A stretch of DNA of 64,000 nt from Paramoeba atlantica. Its lineage: Eukaryota > Discosea. Numbering within the stretch: the first letter of the stretch is position 1; each line of letters opens with the position of its first letter. The notes beneath the pieces are model-generated. The model was not told the DNA's origin and searched no databases. It worked only from the letters and a program-made list of their open reading frames with translations. Location: assembly GCA_977017575.1 (NCBI GenBank), contig CDRNVI010000083.1, positions 1 to 64,000 of the forward strand, written 5' to 3'. Both the position numbers and the translations under genes were made by a program. This document shows, piece after piece, positions 40,301-50,707 of the stretch.

Positions 40301-41492
40301 GAGCGTCATTTATTTTCATACTGTAGGCCAAATTATTATGCTGTAGGCGACGTAGCGTACGGATTGTATGTATGAAAACACTAGCTTCCTGGATATGTGC
40401 TGCAGTGATGTGTTTGAGAGGGACCCAGGAAGAGGCCGGAGTGACGGAGCACTCTGCGAATCGTTCCACAACACGAAGCGATTTTAGCAAATGGTAGGCC
40501 TTCGTGGTGAGTAGCCGCGACAAGGCACGGAAGCCCTCACCATTCGTTTGTAATACGGATCGAGAGGCGGAGAGTATTCTCGGTTCCTGATCGATCGTAG
40601 GATCACTTGTGGTAGGTAAAACTGCGTGCATGAAGTGGTCCGTGTCATTCAATATTTCTATTAGGGTACAAAGGTTTTCATGTCCGAGAAGGGTTGCAGG
40701 ATCCAATTGGTGAATCAGTGAAAGTAGGGAAGCGGTGGTAGCAGAAATTTCTTTTCGACTTGCTTGTAAAGTAACATTTGAGACGCAAGATAGAAGGTAG
40801 TGTGCGAGTTTTCGCAGTGGAAGAAGTACTGTGCGTGCGGACGAATCATCGCTATTACCCGACTCTTTTAACGCTTCTGAGTCAGAATGAGGTGACTGCA
40901 GAACGCGGAGTGCCACTAAAGGTTCCGATGCTGTCATATCACTAGAAAACGATTTATCTTCTTTAAGGAAATTCAATTCGTTCATCTTTGAACCCAAATT
41001 TGACGTCTCGCATATTTCATTTTGAAGCCCGTGAGTGAGATGCTGTAAGATGGTTCGGATCATTGCCATAGAAGTTTCGCAATCTACACATTCTCCTTTC
41101 CGAGACGCTTCGCCCTGCGCTGAATCCTCGCCGGAGTTTTCAGCATCCCCTACTGGATGAGAACTCACGGTGTTAGGCTTCGAAACGAAAGCTTCTTCAT
41201 GAGAGGAACAGTGACGTGAAGAAGACAAGAATGTTTGCCTTGAATTAAGCCCAGAAGCAAGAAAAAGAGGGATCGTTGTCACTCGCAAACCCCCGAAAGA
41301 ATGCATCATTCTTCCAATGCGTGGCCGAGAAAGTTTTAAACAGCTTCGCACCCTAGAAATAATGTGCTTTTCCCCTGTGAGCGAAACGCTCTCATGTACG
41401 GCAGAAGACAAAAGGGCGTTCCTGGGTTGAGAGGTTACAGCATAACCGGACCGTTCATGTAGTAGTCTCCACTTCACGTTGCTGCGGTTCAT
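34338..41492 (-). CDS. Giant helical-repeat protein (OPR/FASTK-like C-terminus), possibly mitochondrial
   Basis: 2,384 residues from a true ATG at 41,492. The N-terminus is basic and Ser/Arg-rich without acidic residues at the start ([16 protein letters not shown]), compatible with a mitochondrial presequence. The sequence is helical, Leu-rich and poorly conserved-looking, with Ser/Gly-rich linkers. Near residues 2,080-2,330 repeated motifs such as [48 protein letters not shown] and [16 protein letters not shown] appear. These resemble the 35-40-residue repeats of OPR/FASTK-type RNA-binding proteins, common in kinetoplastid mitochondrial RNA and ribosome-assembly factors. No RAP domain is seen at the end. 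Function inferred only. Confidence 0.75.
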   Translation of the reverse strand: MNRSNVKWRLLHERSGYAVTSQPRNALLSSAVHESVSLTGEKHIISRVRSCLKLSRPRIGRMMHSFGGLRVTTIPLFLASGLNSRQTFLSSSRHCSSHEEAFVSKPNTVSSHPVGDAENSGEDSAQGEASRKGECVDCETSMAMIRTILQHLTHGLQNEICETSNLGSKMNELNFLKEDKSFSSDMTASEPLVALRVLQSPHSDSEALKESGNSDDSSARTVLLPLRKLAHYLLSCVSNVTLQASRKEISATTASLLSLIHQLDPATLLGHENLCTLIEILNDTDHFMHAVLPTTSDPTIDQEPRILSASRSVLQTNGEGFRALSRLLTTKAYHLLKSLRVVERFAECSVTPASSWVPLKHITAAHIQEASVFIHTIRTLRRLQHNNLAYSMKINDARDPCSLPDFVNEANSVALAKVPQFTQIDLLHSALVERHMIPFLFEKTPSNTAARSFAYFRAIISAQLLSLYAQFPELGKTSIPLLPKCVRVENLVLMRTQLQERGLVKSGQTEEPTLTSHTLVSAIFLQYASNLDVTEVDASILEIVWSHLPSLTLGLSRTSEIVVPETLASLLGVSASSLSEAVTRAMGNIGSLATRFAKRIVKSSDFPSSNTLPIVFWHVTQTLEELSGSKLFKAVNQSESELTPSQNIFSESFKPFTQTLCRFLLSLTVSLSPIANSECPQPSTWFGESRNALNSLGVSLHPSKKSAELFHVHPSLLQCIRSMTNLIQFQPFLQALNVKPESASIVLKQTCAHLKRYLGYANSLPKSSSNLEFIKLSTQILVSLGKAGVWVKKNSAETFDELSRPMGELAEHISSCLAASSCAKCWWAMTDTNADFKIILGDLSNVLPEIQSLFLGSKHVFLKDLQEHLVVSSEPSDEHSLTLNQVLESFSTDDADATNELLEKQWAQLQPQLTIPMVLKSNAEDVFSLITRLQKIHRALSETDEGFQSLFQGVFCIFLRKNFGDVLLTSPPEVVSESPSSEPVLHQLGHLVELGECCVLFRDRSRFLRFILPRVLRGVSTITLPQVESVLRQLYQLGITDEDFAGCSTQALLPACLSPELTENIAEKTPQSSLVSFSSLLQTQTTQECNLVLCSPSLYPGVEDVFCQRLLALGQSLGPSSALGLLLHFCAVFHNRLSLPRERLDVIALAALEVVRRPTVLDTALGVLHERLCAARLGEGGKVSASSSGGSTSSSDAPSSREKPHQPNAELIPETEAELATIAYANPPRATLYVLCRAALSDPTALAEPFTDQISEGIEDNDTNSAGIALSESQLRILKVVECVTHFYVRTDKSLLEALVVNLGESLEGLVAARRLEASSLENAHSKFVPALRWVLTTLHAVTHVDTSASLHSIALPEDIPSTTWIGWNYSLYSRAQSLLPSDLRARLLGAVLPSLAKVLVEFPPKDTHFAIETLTSREWVMLCVLLNSYNPWEALPTRASSDDALSVSLHTSLGPVEMSHLAEATARSLSALLDRGTQLTGDSSHTLSHLHFELSQLVQLNPYLAHSILYAQPTGATQPAHGAPTTAPSLLSWALFLRALGPFYKPLSNPSSIQPSKPFTNVFPSPPPESSSSLSAIVSPDFLVRQLCHLSHPPPVLLEVAALLRQAVYEVPPPVLLHLAAALTHTALEQHAPALSPSGECPQPRRKETEVLGRTAGSEGMASPTGSKDSGETASREGQLMEERSPTQSMFRSLTSVALGKTAQEDVPKTGQFAFLAGTALGLLQPGSRATTLFSAFLEDWLDVFASVIEPHLEELTAGEFVVFLRVMTSARMSDKESLLHAAVKSVKRRCPTHYGDYFRRGFTSKDTIPVRRYTLIPSELIDVLKCLTELRQECHGLLQTALPALRVALRLSVPSENRTNVGGGPPYYAAPALTALSLHNLESLLFVAHCASLRDVSLLVTVITRVGEWLQAGVPIAPRQITYTLCLLASNASLLAAFTRKVREQSNDPTPSENDPHEDEKQPQPVSTPLTPEQPYHPDGTLAPHLASQALHNLQGAILDLLEWLTDIADSLQADESVLLLDALARLSKGIATLLHLPSPAESTQVIQTAVEAVLRRVEALLPVLPPAPLSAICAALSRLHPLRYESTLAALADRILEHPEGFVRGHDIVRVLHAFGRLRVPHKGLFAVLADRLRLRATRASLSPTDAVLAIQAFGEARHLDEPRVRELASACVGERGRLGHVDVLVALTAMAKLRVHHEGFFRAMAERVVELVQEFSLPQLALLLHAFARMNLTHGEMVAAVMGRITEEMEEIDGKTTANVLVSLGEIEYARIEVWTALADHISSSPANTATLTVRNVEDLCTLCQRTNWCHEPLLMSLAEHLANLAENQPESSSGLSNIVSPAVARLLLDTLGIFLLNHPHARKVLSPLASAASLENKGL

Positions 41493-41663
41493 CAGAATAA
41501 ACTATCAACAAAAAATTATCAATCGAAAAGAGAAAACAAAAGAGTGAAGTGAACATTGAGCCAAGGATTACAGCATACTATTTTTTTGTAACTCTTTTTT
41601 ATTTCGAACGAGTCAAAGTAGCCAGAAAACACCAAACAAGGAACCTTCGACCCTGCCAAAACG

Positions 41664-44087
41664 TTAGCGCAAAAACCTCCTCTCACGAGACGCCTTCAGG
41701 TTTAAATTCTCCAGGGTTAGCGCACTAGGAGCATTTGCATCCACAAGTTTTGGACAGTCCTCGGAATCATCCGACTCCTCCTCCGAAAGGCTCTCCTCCT
41801 TCCTTTCAACAGAAGAAAAATCTTCACAAGATCCCACAGAACCCGTACCCTCCGTACCCTCCCCACCCCCATCCCCTACCTCTACCCCCCTTCTCGGATC
41901 CACCCCCACCCCCTCCCTCCCCCCACCCCCTTTCTCCCCCCCACAACCCCCCACAGGCTGTCCCACCCTTTTCCCTATCCCCGTCCCCGTCCCCCTCCCC
42001 CTCCCCTCTCTCAGGTCTCCCCCTCCCCCCCCTCCTTGGGACACCTGGGTCTCCCAGTCCTCCGTACCCCCGTCCCCGTTTCCCCCTCCCCCCTCCTCTT
42101 CCCCCCACCACGGCTGGGCGCTGAGGTCCATCCGCCCCAGCAACGCGTACGCCCGCGCCCGTCGCAGGTCCAGGGCGTAGAGGTCCGAGAGGGTGAGCTC
42201 CCGGGTGGGGGTGAGCTCCCGGGACCCGCCGAGGAGGAAGAGGGTGGGGCGACGGGCGGGGCGCTCCCGTGGGAGGAGGGAGAGGGAGAGGGGGCAGAGG
42301 GCGGTGGACACAGCCACCATGGGGTTCATGCGGCCACAGGGGAGTACGGGGGGAGAGGACGCAGCAGCAGCAGCCGAGGAGAGCATAGAAGAAGAAGGAA
42401 AAGAAGAAGAAGAAGAAGAAAGACAAATATGGGACCACACTTCTGTGGAGGGGTTGAGGGGTGGGTGTGGGGGAGAAGGGGAAGGGTTGTGGGAGAGGGG
42501 GGGTGGGGTGTTGGAGGGGAGGGTGTGGGGGGTAGGGAGGTTGGTGAGCGGTGGGGAGGTTGGAGAAGGTGAGGTTTGGGGTTCTGTGGGAGAGGGTGTT
42601 GTGTGGGGGTCGCTTCGTTTCATGTTGCTATCGGCGGGAATGTGTAGTGCGTAAAATGTTTGGGAAGTGCAGTCGAAGACGTGTAAGTCGTTGTAGAAAT
42701 GGCCCACAGTTGCGTTGCTGTATGGATCTTCTTGGGTTTCTGCATTTACAGAGTTGTGCAAAGCATCATCCGTGGACATTTCTTTGTCACCGTCTCGGAC
42801 ACCGCCAAAAAAATATATTTTCCCCTCATGCTGCGCCACAGCCATGCCACTACGCGGGGAAGGAGGAGTCCCCTCACACTTTATCCTTTGCCATCGCCCA
42901 AGCGTAAGCGAGAACTGCCATAAATCACTGTGCATCACCGAACCCCCCTGGGGGGTTAGACTAAACCCACCATACAGCCACAGCGCATCCTGGTACAGCG
43001 CGAGACCATGACCACTGCGCGCGCAGGGTCTCTCGGAGAAGGTCCCAACATGAATCTCACGCCATTGTGGGCGTGCGGCGTTCGCCTCGAGCAGCACCCA
43101 GAGGTCATCCAGGTACTGCAGCGGGGTGTCCTGGGAGGAGTGTAAAGCATTGGCCTTCGCCCCGGGTTGTAGGCTTGAGGGGTCGTAGAAACCCCCAAAC
43201 AACACAACGGCATCCTGGGAAGGCCAGGAGACCATTCGGTGGCCACTGCGAGGGGACGGGGCATGTCGTGTGGAGGAGAGTGGGACAAGGGGAAGTGAAA
43301 TCGTGGAGGAGGAATCGCATTCCGTTGCTTTGTCACTTTTTTGACTTCCAGATTTGGAAACCTTCGATGCTATGGGCTCCCATTGCGTAAAACGAATGAA
43401 GTCTGTGGGGGTTTCCGCTTTGCCATGGGAAGCGGATACGGAAGGGGACGTTTCACAACTCAGGCGCCAGGTGTCGCCATAGTGAAAGAAACAGCTCTGG
43501 CTGGGGGAAGTGAACTCCCCACCGAATACAATCAAAAATGTGTCACAGACCACCGCCTGATGGGCACTTCGAGGCGGGGGAAATGCGCTCACCGCTCCTT
43601 GACCCGTTGTCGTCTCCTGAAGTACCTGAGACCAGGCCTGGGTGGAAATGGTATACACGTAAAGGTCGTCGTAGGTGGAGGTGCGCTTTCCATCCCAGTA
43701 CTCCCCACCAAAGAGCACGAGGTGATCGTTTTCGCGGCTGCGATAGGGTGTGAGAGTTGCGGAGACCCGAGCCGAGGGGAAAGCACAGGGAACGACACGT
43801 AACACGGAGGATGTGGAAGAGACGGCAGAGAGCTTGCCGACCGATTCCTGTGTGCGCGTCAGCATGCGTTGTACTTTTCGAGCGAACGCTTGCGCTTCCT
43901 GCGCCTCGTGTCGACGCTCGTCCAGCTCTTCGGAGGAGAGCTCGTTGTGATGTGACTCACTTGGATCAAAGACCGAACGTTTTATTTGATGCTTCGCTTC
44001 TTTGGAAGCGATGCGCGCGCGCCGCTGTTGTGCCTTTTCTAAGTTGTTTTTTTCGCGCCGCTTTTGTTTGTCGCGGCCTTTTCCCAT
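41664..44087 (-). CDS. KLHDC4: KLHDC4/KEL3-like kelch-repeat protein
   Basis: 807 residues from the ATG at 44,087. It starts with the family's basic head (MGKGRDKQKRREKNN, then a charged helix). The kelch propeller runs about 100-490, with HLVLFGGEYWDGKRTSTYDDLYVY, HQAVVCDTFLIVFGGEF, AVVLFGGFYD, DALWLYGGFS and KIYFFGGVRDGD. A low-complexity Pro/Ser segment is inserted between kelch units near 490-600. The tail is Gly/Glu-rich with an acidic cluster (SLSEEESDDSEDCP). The DNA of these inserts is extremely C-rich on the plus strand (41,840-42,110). Yeast Kel3 and human KLHDC4 are poorly characterised nuclear/cytoplasmic proteins. Identity is good; function is not established. Confidence 0.85.
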   Translation of the reverse strand: MGKGRDKQKRREKNNLEKAQQRRARIASKEAKHQIKRSVFDPSESHHNELSSEELDERRHEAQEAQAFARKVQRMLTRTQESVGKLSAVSSTSSVLRVVPCAFPSARVSATLTPYRSRENDHLVLFGGEYWDGKRTSTYDDLYVYTISTQAWSQVLQETTTGQGAVSAFPPPRSAHQAVVCDTFLIVFGGEFTSPSQSCFFHYGDTWRLSCETSPSVSASHGKAETPTDFIRFTQWEPIASKVSKSGSQKSDKATECDSSSTISLPLVPLSSTRHAPSPRSGHRMVSWPSQDAVVLFGGFYDPSSLQPGAKANALHSSQDTPLQYLDDLWVLLEANAARPQWREIHVGTFSERPCARSGHGLALYQDALWLYGGFSLTPQGGSVMHSDLWQFSLTLGRWQRIKCEGTPPSPRSGMAVAQHEGKIYFFGGVRDGDKEMSTDDALHNSVNAETQEDPYSNATVGHFYNDLHVFDCTSQTFYALHIPADSNMKRSDPHTTPSPTEPQTSPSPTSPPLTNLPTPHTLPSNTPPPLSHNPSPSPPHPPLNPSTEVWSHICLSSSSSSFPSSSMLSSAAAAASSPPVLPCGRMNPMVAVSTALCPLSLSLLPRERPARRPTLFLLGGSRELTPTRELTLSDLYALDLRRARAYALLGRMDLSAQPWWGEEEGGGGNGDGGTEDWETQVSQGGGGGGDLREGRGRGTGTGIGKRVGQPVGGCGGEKGGGGREGVGVDPRRGVEVGDGGGEGTEGTGSVGSCEDFSSVERKEESLSEEESDDSEDCPKLVDANAPSALTLENLNLKASRERRFLR

Positions 44088-44303
44088 GGGTGATGTGCGG
44101 ATGTTAGAAAAGGAGAGATGAAGATTGATTTAGAAGCTGGCCGAAGAAATATCAAGACAGGAAATATTTAACGGATGACAAAACAATCTTTAACATTTCA
44201 AGACTTTATCAAACTTTTAGATAAATAAATATTTTTTTATTGTGGCGAACGCCGAAAGCTTGGGAAGTACGTTTCTTCAGGATGTTTCAAAATAATTTTC
44301 TTT

Positions 44304-45398
44304 TTAAAGATATTTTGAAAACTTGCGCCTTTGATATTCATTCAACACAGGCATCTGTGCCCGACCCTCCTTTGCTTGTCGCACGCGATGGAGCAATGCT
44401 GTTTCTTCAGCAGACCAATCGAAGTTGGATTTCTCTGCGCGCACTCGTTTGCGCGATTCAACCAAATAATCTAAAGATTTAAGACTGTCAAAAAAATCGC
44501 GAGACACGATGACGTTTCTCTCTTTTTGAACACTATTCCGAGTTGTTTGAGTATCCTTCGAGATTGTTGAGCACGCGGCATTAATAGTTAGATTTTCCGG
44601 ATGGTCCTCTTGAAGGCATGTAGAACTTTGAATGGTGAAGGACTTCAACTCCTTCTGTAACTCAGAAGGAGCTTCTTGCAACCTTAAATCAAATTGCTTC
44701 GTATCACATTTTGGGCATCGTCGAAAATATGCGAAACTAAAAAGAAGACAGCTATCACAACCGCAAAAATTGCAGCAATTTGTTTGACGTGGGTTGCTAT
44801 AAATAAATGTGCATAGTTCACATCGCAAGTGATCTGGAACACTTAATTTTTTTTCGCTAGATTCCTTTGTATCTTTATCTAACAATGTCCTGACCGTGTT
44901 TGATGGTTGTGACGCGTCTTCCAAACTTTTCTCAGATGCGATTGTCACAATTTCACCTGTTTTGAAATTGGATGCACTCTGGTACTTTATAACTGATAGC
45001 AAACGCGCCGCATCAGAAATTTTGAATATTTTGAAGTTGCTTTGTCTCTCTTGATTCTTACCAAAAAGATCCAAATCGGGTATGAGTAGTGCTGATAAAT
45101 CAACAGCGTTTTCGTTGGCTATCTTTGATGCATATTGCTCTGGCGTTAGTCGACGAAGTTCGTACGATACCACGCTGTAGGATGAAAGAACTGAACTATA
45201 ACTTAGGATTTGATCCTGTGTGTTGTACAGAACGACTTCCACATGAGTAGAGAGCTGAAGAGAACTGTGAATAAAGTTGCGGAGCGATTCAACGTTACAC
45301 AACGACCCTTCAAAAGGAAAAATATTTGGAACTGTATCATAGCCTGGTTCTCGTGAGCGAATGTGAATCAGACCTTGAGATGCGGGTGACACTTGCAT
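44304..45398 (-). CDS. DWNN + RING-like protein, RBBP6/Mpe1-related
   Basis: 364 residues from the ATG at 45,398. Residues 10-80 fit the ubiquitin-like DWNN fold: IHIRS..GYDTV, FEGSLCNVESLRNFI, EVVLYNTQDQILSYSSV, VSYELRRL. A RING/U-box-like domain follows near 190-240 (CELCTFIY, CCNFCGCDSC, RRCPKC). DWNN plus RING is the hallmark of RBBP6/Mpe1, a subunit of the pre-mRNA cleavage and polyadenylation machinery. The CCHC zinc knuckle usually between them is not visible, and the spacing is unusual. The tail is charged (ESRKRVRAEKSNFDWS). A role in mRNA 3' end formation is inferred, which in Euglenozoa is coupled to trans-splicing. Confidence 0.7.
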   Translation of the reverse strand: MQVSPASQGLIHIRSREPGYDTVPNIFPFEGSLCNVESLRNFIHSSLQLSTHVEVVLYNTQDQILSYSSVLSSYSVVSYELRRLTPEQYASKIANENAVDLSALLIPDLDLFGKNQERQSNFKIFKISDAARLLSVIKYQSASNFKTGEIVTIASEKSLEDASQPSNTVRTLLDKDTKESSEKKLSVPDHLRCELCTFIYSNPRQTNCCNFCGCDSCLLFSFAYFRRCPKCDTKQFDLRLQEAPSELQKELKSFTIQSSTCLQEDHPENLTINAACSTISKDTQTTRNSVQKERNVIVSRDFFDSLKSLDYLVESRKRVRAEKSNFDWSAEETALLHRVRQAKEGRAQMPVLNEYQRRKFSKYL

Positions 45399-46605
45399 TA
45401 AAACAATGCCTTAAAATTTGGCAGTGAAGTCCATAAACAGTTGGAATTACAAAGAATGCAAAAAGAACATCTATAATTCCAACAGATCTGTTGTACACGA
45501 TAAAATTTATCGTTTGTATTAAATGCGTCATTGAAAGCGCGACAATTCCATAACATTGTATGGTGTACAATAGTAACTAGCACGAGGGTAGTTATTGAAC
45601 AGACAACTTTAGTGCATGAAATGTAGGCGGTATGAATAAATCCAATCCAATCCGAATCATTCCGGATTGCTCCGGACGGTCACTGGTAAGCCAGACCATT
45701 CACAGATAGATTTGGAATAGTAATGGTATGAGGGTAATTCGGTATGAATAGTAATGTGCGTGTATTCGGACGTGTGGTAAGGACGTTTGAAAAGAAAGTT
45801 AAACATAAAAAAAAAGGATTTAGGCACAACCATTCAGAACTGCTAAAGAGAACCAGGGAGAACCGCTAAAAACCCCCTCCGGTATGGTACGAGCTCACAG
45901 GTATGCTAAACCGGACCCTCGTTTAGGTTAAAAAACAGTTTGTTTTTAGAATTCGGGCAAAAAATAGATAAATAGTTTTCCATTTTTAAAAATGTTGTAC
46001 AATTAAAAATTCACAAATTTTGTTTTCCTGTTTTTTGTTACACAAATAATTGTGTTGAGTGTAAATATCAAGCACGAAGAGCATCCCCCAAAATACGTTT
46101 TTTGCTTTGTAACACGTAAATCTACGAGCGTACAGCGTGTATGTACATCATTAAAATGGATAGTACACACATTCAAAAAGCTCGGTGTTTCTTCTTTTAA
46201 ATAAGTGAAGCCGTAATGTTTTTAAACGTTTTAACTATTTTGTAATTCATCCCTTATGACCCGAATACTTGGATATTTCCTCGCGCACGAAATTTGTATA
46301 TTGCACAGCATTTTGGACCGACTCATCGTATTCTGAGTCAGCCCCCGACGAGCCCAACCCTATCTTACAAAGAAAATGTATGGTAAATGAAATTAGTGTT
46401 GTAGTTTTGAGAGTGTTCTAAAAAGAGAAACAGAAATTGCGTACTTCAGTCAAGATTTGTCGCAGAGCTGTTTAAGATTTTTGATTTTATCACTAAACGC
46501 TCGGAGGCTTCTCCCAAAGATTGATTTCTTGCGTCATACATAGATTGTATACTCGTCCTATTTTTGAAAAAAATCAAGTCGAAACAGAAAATTGTAAAAA
46601 AAAGA
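45399..46605. other. Intergenic region of about 1.2 kb
   Basis: AT-rich, without a supported gene on either strand. It holds the SINE-tail fragment near 45,643-45,715. The remainder (45,750-46,600) shows no clear repeat, RNA gene or coding signal. This is the largest gap between host genes that is not explained by a complete transposon. Confidence 0.5.
45643..45715 (-). repeat. Truncated SINE tail, second copy
   Basis: The stretch with ATTCCGGATTGCTCCGGACG and TCACTGGTAAGCCAGACC, ending CAGATAGATTTGGAA, is the complement of 5,175-5,240 with a few changes, including the ATCCAATCC repeat tail. Only the 3' part of the SINE is present. Confidence 0.75.
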
Positions 46606-47217
46606 TTATAGTACAGCAATCATAGTGTGCGCTACGTTGAAACGAACAGATCCCCCGAGTTTAGTTTGGTCGAGCTTCCCTCTCAGATCCCTGTTCTTTG
46701 TCAAATCACAAAAAACGAGATCCTTAGGAATTGTTTCAAAGCAAATAACCCCGGAGAAGCGGTTGGATTTTAAATTTAGTTTTCGCAACGTCGCGGGAAG
46801 CTCAGCGAAGAGAATTTCGCCCTCAAACTTGTTGTGCGACAGAGAAAGTTCACGTAGCATACGAGGGAACGCACCCCAATTCACTGTTCCCTGTAGATTA
46901 TTACGAGAAAATTTTTCTCCGAATTCAAATTCCGACTTACCGAAATCTAGTGAGAGGACGGTTTCTGGTATATGTTCCCAAGGTACAGTGCCGCGCAGCC
47001 CACATCCCGACCACCGCAGATCAGTAATGATATGATCAGCATTGCATCCAACTCCATTCCATTCGCAGGCGTGGCCTTCTTTCCCCAACCACCTATTATC
47101 ACTCATATGCTGGATTAGAATGGAGAGGTAATACTCCTGTGGTAGTGATGTGCCACGTATTTTGCCTGGTTTCAGGGCTATTGGAGATTGATCTGCGCAT
47201 GATACACTGCGTGACAT
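46606..47217 (-). CDS. Leucine-rich-repeat family protein 3
   Basis: ATG at 47,217 (MSRSVSCADQSPI), 203 residues. The short start lacks a clear hydrophobic core; in sister genes a signal peptide ends in SCAD or TCAKD, so an upstream exon or start may be missed. The cap has LPQEYYLSILIQHMSDNRWLGKEGHACEWNGVGCN, and about five LRRs follow (LRELSLSHNKFEGEI, LRKLNLKSNRFSGVI, LVFCDLTKNRDLRGKL). The ending RGKLDQTKLGGSVRF is like that of LRR protein 4 (RGEIQKSNLPRNLK). Confidence 0.8.
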   Translation of the reverse strand: MSRSVSCADQSPIALKPGKIRGTSLPQEYYLSILIQHMSDNRWLGKEGHACEWNGVGCNADHIITDLRWSGCGLRGTVPWEHIPETVLSLDFGKSEFEFGEKFSRNNLQGTVNWGAFPRMLRELSLSHNKFEGEILFAELPATLRKLNLKSNRFSGVICFETIPKDLVFCDLTKNRDLRGKLDQTKLGGSVRFNVAHTMIAVL

Positions 47218-47691
47218 TGTAATGGCTCGAAAGAGTTGGAGCAATGACAATAAAACAGTAATAAGAGAAAAAATGCTGAACAGAAAAATTACATGTTGCT
47301 CGCTTAGTTTGTGGTGGAAAACAACGATTCATTGGATGGCCAATTTATTGACCTTTTTACTGCTGAGTCACCTGGGTGAAAAAACTATATCCTGTAAAGA
47401 AAATTTCTCTCCGTCTCTATCCATGCCAAAGTATTTAATAAATCATCGATTCATTGCGTGTAATGTAAGAAAAATAGCAACTTGATTCAACGTCATGTAA
47501 TTATCACTTTATTTTTCAAGCATGGCAAAATAAAAACGAAACAAAAGTGTTCTTATTTCTTTTTTGCAAAGGCAAAACGAATAAAATATAATTTCTTACT
47601 CTGCTACACAATCAACCACTTTAAACACCAACTTTTCACCCGCGAATCCTTTGTATAAACAGCACCAAAAAAAGCAACCTCTCACCTCGCC

Positions 47692-48294
47692 TTACTTCAA
47701 CAAATTCGACGCCACGAAATCCCAATTCACCGCACTCCAAAAACTTTCAATATACGACGCCCGGTCATTCCGGTAATCAATATAATACGCATGTTCCCAC
47801 ACATCACACGCCAGCAGAGGCACCATCCCCTCCCGGGACAGCGGACACCCCGCGTCATGGGTCGAGACCACCTTGAGCGTCTTCCCCCCACTCTCCTGCA
47901 CCAGCCACGCCCATCCGCTGCCAAAGTGGCTCGTCGCGGCGGCGGTGAACTTCTCGCGAAACGCCTCGAACGAGCCGAAGTCGTGTTCGATGCGGGCCGC
48001 GAGCGCCCCGGCCGGGAGCCCCCCGCCGCGGGGACTCAGCCCGTTCCAGTAGAACGTGTGGTTGTAGATCTGGGCCGCGAGGTTGTAGTGCGCGCCCCCC
48101 TCGGGCTCGTGCCGGATGACGGCCTCGACGGAGCCCAGCGCGGCCAGGGGCGGGGAGGCGGCCGCGGCGGCGTTGAGCTTCGTGACGTACCCGCGGTGGT
48201 GCTTTTCGTAGTGGAAGGTGAGCTGCTCGACGGAGAAGCCCTTGGGGACGAGAGCGTCGGTGGGGTAGGGGAGAGGGGGGAGGGTGAAGGCCAT
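47692..48294 (-). CDS. SOD: Iron superoxide dismutase
   Basis: 200 residues from the ATG at 48,294, preceded by a long pyrimidine tract (CTTCTTCTTCTTTCACC type) as expected for a trans-splice acceptor region. Metal ligands are His28, His79, Asp164 and His168 (FHYEKHH, YNHTFYW, CDVWEHAYYIDYRND). Gln75 in NLAAQ and FGSGWAWLV are marks of the iron form. It converts superoxide to peroxide and oxygen. Length and sequence match kinetoplastid Fe-SODs closely. There is no N-terminal presequence and no C-terminal SKL-type signal (it ends NLLK), so a cytosolic or glycosome-associated form is likely. The gene body is markedly GC-rich. Confidence 0.95.
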   Translation of the reverse strand: MAFTLPPLPYPTDALVPKGFSVEQLTFHYEKHHRGYVTKLNAAAAASPPLAALGSVEAVIRHEPEGGAHYNLAAQIYNHTFYWNGLSPRGGGLPAGALAARIEHDFGSFEAFREKFTAAATSHFGSGWAWLVQESGGKTLKVVSTHDAGCPLSREGMVPLLACDVWEHAYYIDYRNDRASYIESFWSAVNWDFVASNLLK

Positions 48295-48461
48295 GGAGGG
48301 GTGGGGGAGGGAAGGAAAAGGTGGAAGAAAGAAGAGGTGAAAGAAGAAGAAGAAGAAGCAGGTTCAAACTCTATTCCCCATAAAAAAATGGAATTTAAAG
48401 GTTTCACGATAATAAACTCTCCATGCATGGATACTGTACGCGTCTTGACTCTGAAAAACGC

Positions 48462-49391
48462 TTACTGCCCCTCCTTTTCGATTTCCTGAAGAAGATCCAG
48501 CAAGCTCGATGGAGGCTCCCCCTTATCATATAGTCGCTCTAAAACAGTAAAAATTTCCGGACTATGTGCCCCCAGTGCCGAAGCTACACGTGCCTCATCT
48601 ACCTCACTACCTGCGCAAGGAGACGATACGGAGGACGCAGATCCCGAGAGCAGCTCACACAATTGGGTCAGCACCGTACGGTGGTGATTCACACAGATCA
48701 CCTCATTTTCGGATGCACTCCCCGCATGGGTCTCCTCCCACCGCTCACACGCTTTTTGAAGCCGTAAAAACGGTATTGCAAAATTATCCAAGGAGATCGT
48801 TTTTTCGAGTAATTTCTTTTCGAAACGTTCGTACTGTGACTTCGTGGCCGAGCCTGTAGCTTCTGAAATAGAAGGTGAAACGTCTGGAAGAGGCGAGAGA
48901 CTGTCTTCGGTCCCCGAGACCATTTCTGCCTCATGTAGCCCCTCTAGAGTTTTGATTGAGCCCTCCTCTGGTTTCTTTGAAGAGATCTTATCTTTCGCTA
49001 TTTTTGGTTCTCCCATTTCGTCACACATTTTTTGAAGCTGCTCCAAGGAGGCGAGAAGCTGCTCCTCGGAGATATGCTCAAGAGGGGTATCGGTGGGAAG
49101 GACGCTTGAAAGCTCCGGAGTGTTTCGCATCTCACGTGCAACGTACGCTTCTAACCTTTTCTCCTGCGCCGCGCTGAGTGCGGGTTCCTGATCGGGGTTC
49201 TGCAGTAGCTGTGTGGTAAGTTGCTGCACAAGGTGAAGCATTTCTTCCTCCTCACCGGGAAGTGTGGGAGAAGGGGAGTGCGACGCTGCTTGTGCTCTCT
49301 TCGCCTTCTCTTCCTGTTGTTTGATGTCAAAGGAGTTAAGGGCAGTATCCAAAACGCTGTCAAGCTCATCATCCGAGTCTGCGGAGTTCAT
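48462..49391 (-). CDS. PEX19: PEX19, peroxisomal/glycosomal membrane-protein receptor
   Basis: 309 residues from the ATG at 49,391. The N-terminal acidic helix DSDDELDSVLDTALNSFD is the PEX3-binding motif of PEX19. The centre is helical, with LHLVQQLTTQLL and the block LPTDTPLEHISEEQLLASLEQLQKM. The C-terminal domain (FAIPFLRLQKACERWEETH) ends RLYDKGEPPSSLLDLLQEIEKEGQ, similar to the QxxGxPPxEL region of PEX19. No CaaX box is present, as in trypanosomatid PEX19. It binds newly made peroxisomal membrane proteins and hands them to PEX3; in kinetoplastids the organelle is the glycosome. Confidence 0.85.
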   Translation of the reverse strand: MNSADSDDELDSVLDTALNSFDIKQQEEKAKRAQAASHSPSPTLPGEEEEMLHLVQQLTTQLLQNPDQEPALSAAQEKRLEAYVAREMRNTPELSSVLPTDTPLEHISEEQLLASLEQLQKMCDEMGEPKIAKDKISSKKPEEGSIKTLEGLHEAEMVSGTEDSLSPLPDVSPSISEATGSATKSQYERFEKKLLEKTISLDNFAIPFLRLQKACERWEETHAGSASENEVICVNHHRTVLTQLCELLSGSASSVSSPCAGSEVDEARVASALGAHSPEIFTVLERLYDKGEPPSSLLDLLQEIEKEGQ

Positions 49392-49659
49392 TTGAGTACT
49401 TGGTTTGATTAAAAAATATCCGACATGGAAAGGTGGAAGTACTGTGTGACCCACACTGTGTGGCTCCGTATCTTTGTTTTTCTTATGCCGGAAACACTTG
49501 TGTAAGTGTATACAAGCAAAGGTAGCAAATATGTGTATATATAAGTGTAAGTGTATATAGTGTTGTAAAACAAGGGGGGGTGCCTTATTATTGTCGAGGG
49601 ATTTATAACCGTAAGTGTATATACAGCAAGTGTATAAGCGAGGGGGGGGTTAGTCATAG

Positions 49660-50505
49660 TTAATCGATAAATTTAAGCTTGGTACCAAAAGAAGTATACA
49701 TCAGGTGCTTTAAATTCCTTGGAAGATTTGATTTCTGAATCTCACCACGAAGTTCTTTATTATTGGATAAAGTGAACGTGCACAAATTACATGGAAGTCG
49801 TCTTAAATCAATAGAAGAAAAGTCGTTATTGTCAAGAAGAAGTTCTTCCATATTAGGTGGAAGATCATTCAAGAATAGTGGCCCTGAAAATTGATTTCTA
49901 TCCAAATTCAGTCTCGTCATTCCCTGCGGGAGGGAACGTAAATCAACGTGACCCGTTAAAGCGTTTCCTCCAAGGCAAAGAAAATCCATTTGTGCCGGAA
50001 GCTTGTTCAAACAAATTTCACCAGAAAAACGATTCTCGTCCAGATAGAGGTGTTCCAAACTCTCCGGAAGAGACGTCAAATCGATTGAACCGGTAAAACA
50101 GTTCTTACTAAGGGCAAAAACCTGCATGTTTGGTGGCAGATCTACCAGACACACTTCCCCGGTTAATTGATTTTCTTGAAAGTCCACAGTCTCTAGGGTT
50201 CGAGGAAGGCACTTAAAGTTCATTGTGCCTTTAAGACTTTGACTTGGTAGCAATCTGAGAGCATTAAATGACCAAGCGATGGAATCTATCTCACCCCTGT
50301 TGTTGCACTTGAGGCCGTCCCACTTACATACTTCAACATCTATTCTCCAGTTGAGGCATGAGTCAAATGTAGCGTTTTCGATAAGCCGAGACATGTCATA
50401 CACTTGAGGAAGAACAGCCCCACGAACCCTCGCAGGATGCAGTGCATCAACTTTGGCTAACGGATCCTTTGCACATGTTAAACGTACACTTAACGAGACA
50501 AACAT
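49660..50505 (-). CDS. Leucine-rich-repeat family protein 4, secreted
   Basis: ATG at 50,505, 281 residues. MFVSLSVRLTCA is a short signal-peptide-like start. The cap has DMSRLIENATFDSCLNWRIDVEVCKWDGLKCNN. About eight LRRs follow (LETVDFQENQLTGEVCLVDL, LEHLYLDENRFSGEICLNKL, MTRLNLDRNQFSGPLFLNDL). No C-terminal membrane span or GPI signal is evident. Probably secreted or luminal, with ligand unknown. Downstream (49,497-49,630) the DNA has short repeats around AAGTGTATATA. Confidence 0.85.
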   Translation of the reverse strand: MFVSLSVRLTCAKDPLAKVDALHPARVRGAVLPQVYDMSRLIENATFDSCLNWRIDVEVCKWDGLKCNNRGEIDSIAWSFNALRLLPSQSLKGTMNFKCLPRTLETVDFQENQLTGEVCLVDLPPNMQVFALSKNCFTGSIDLTSLPESLEHLYLDENRFSGEICLNKLPAQMDFLCLGGNALTGHVDLRSLPQGMTRLNLDRNQFSGPLFLNDLPPNMEELLLDNNDFSSIDLRRLPCNLCTFTLSNNKELRGEIQKSNLPRNLKHLMYTSFGTKLKFID

Positions 50506-50707
50506 AGAAATACATACATGTATATGTATGTCGGGAAAGAAACTCAAAAGAGAGAAAGAGAAAAATTCATTTTTTTACCAAGGAAAAGCTACAAGAAATA
50601 AAACGAAACTGTCGCGAAATAAAGCAACACATACTCTATGCTACACTGTACATACCACTTAAGACACTAATCTCTGGAAATTGTATGACCCATTCGTGAC
50701 CCTATAA

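Noticed and set aside
45840-45930. Possible tRNA or hairpin RNA around CTCCGGTATGGT/ACCGGA
   Set aside because: Only a 6-bp stem with a long unpaired interior; no pol III boxes in proper spacing.
47791-48489. Plus-strand ORF of 232 codons across the SOD gene
   Set aside because: Antisense shadow of a GC-rich conserved gene; no domain.
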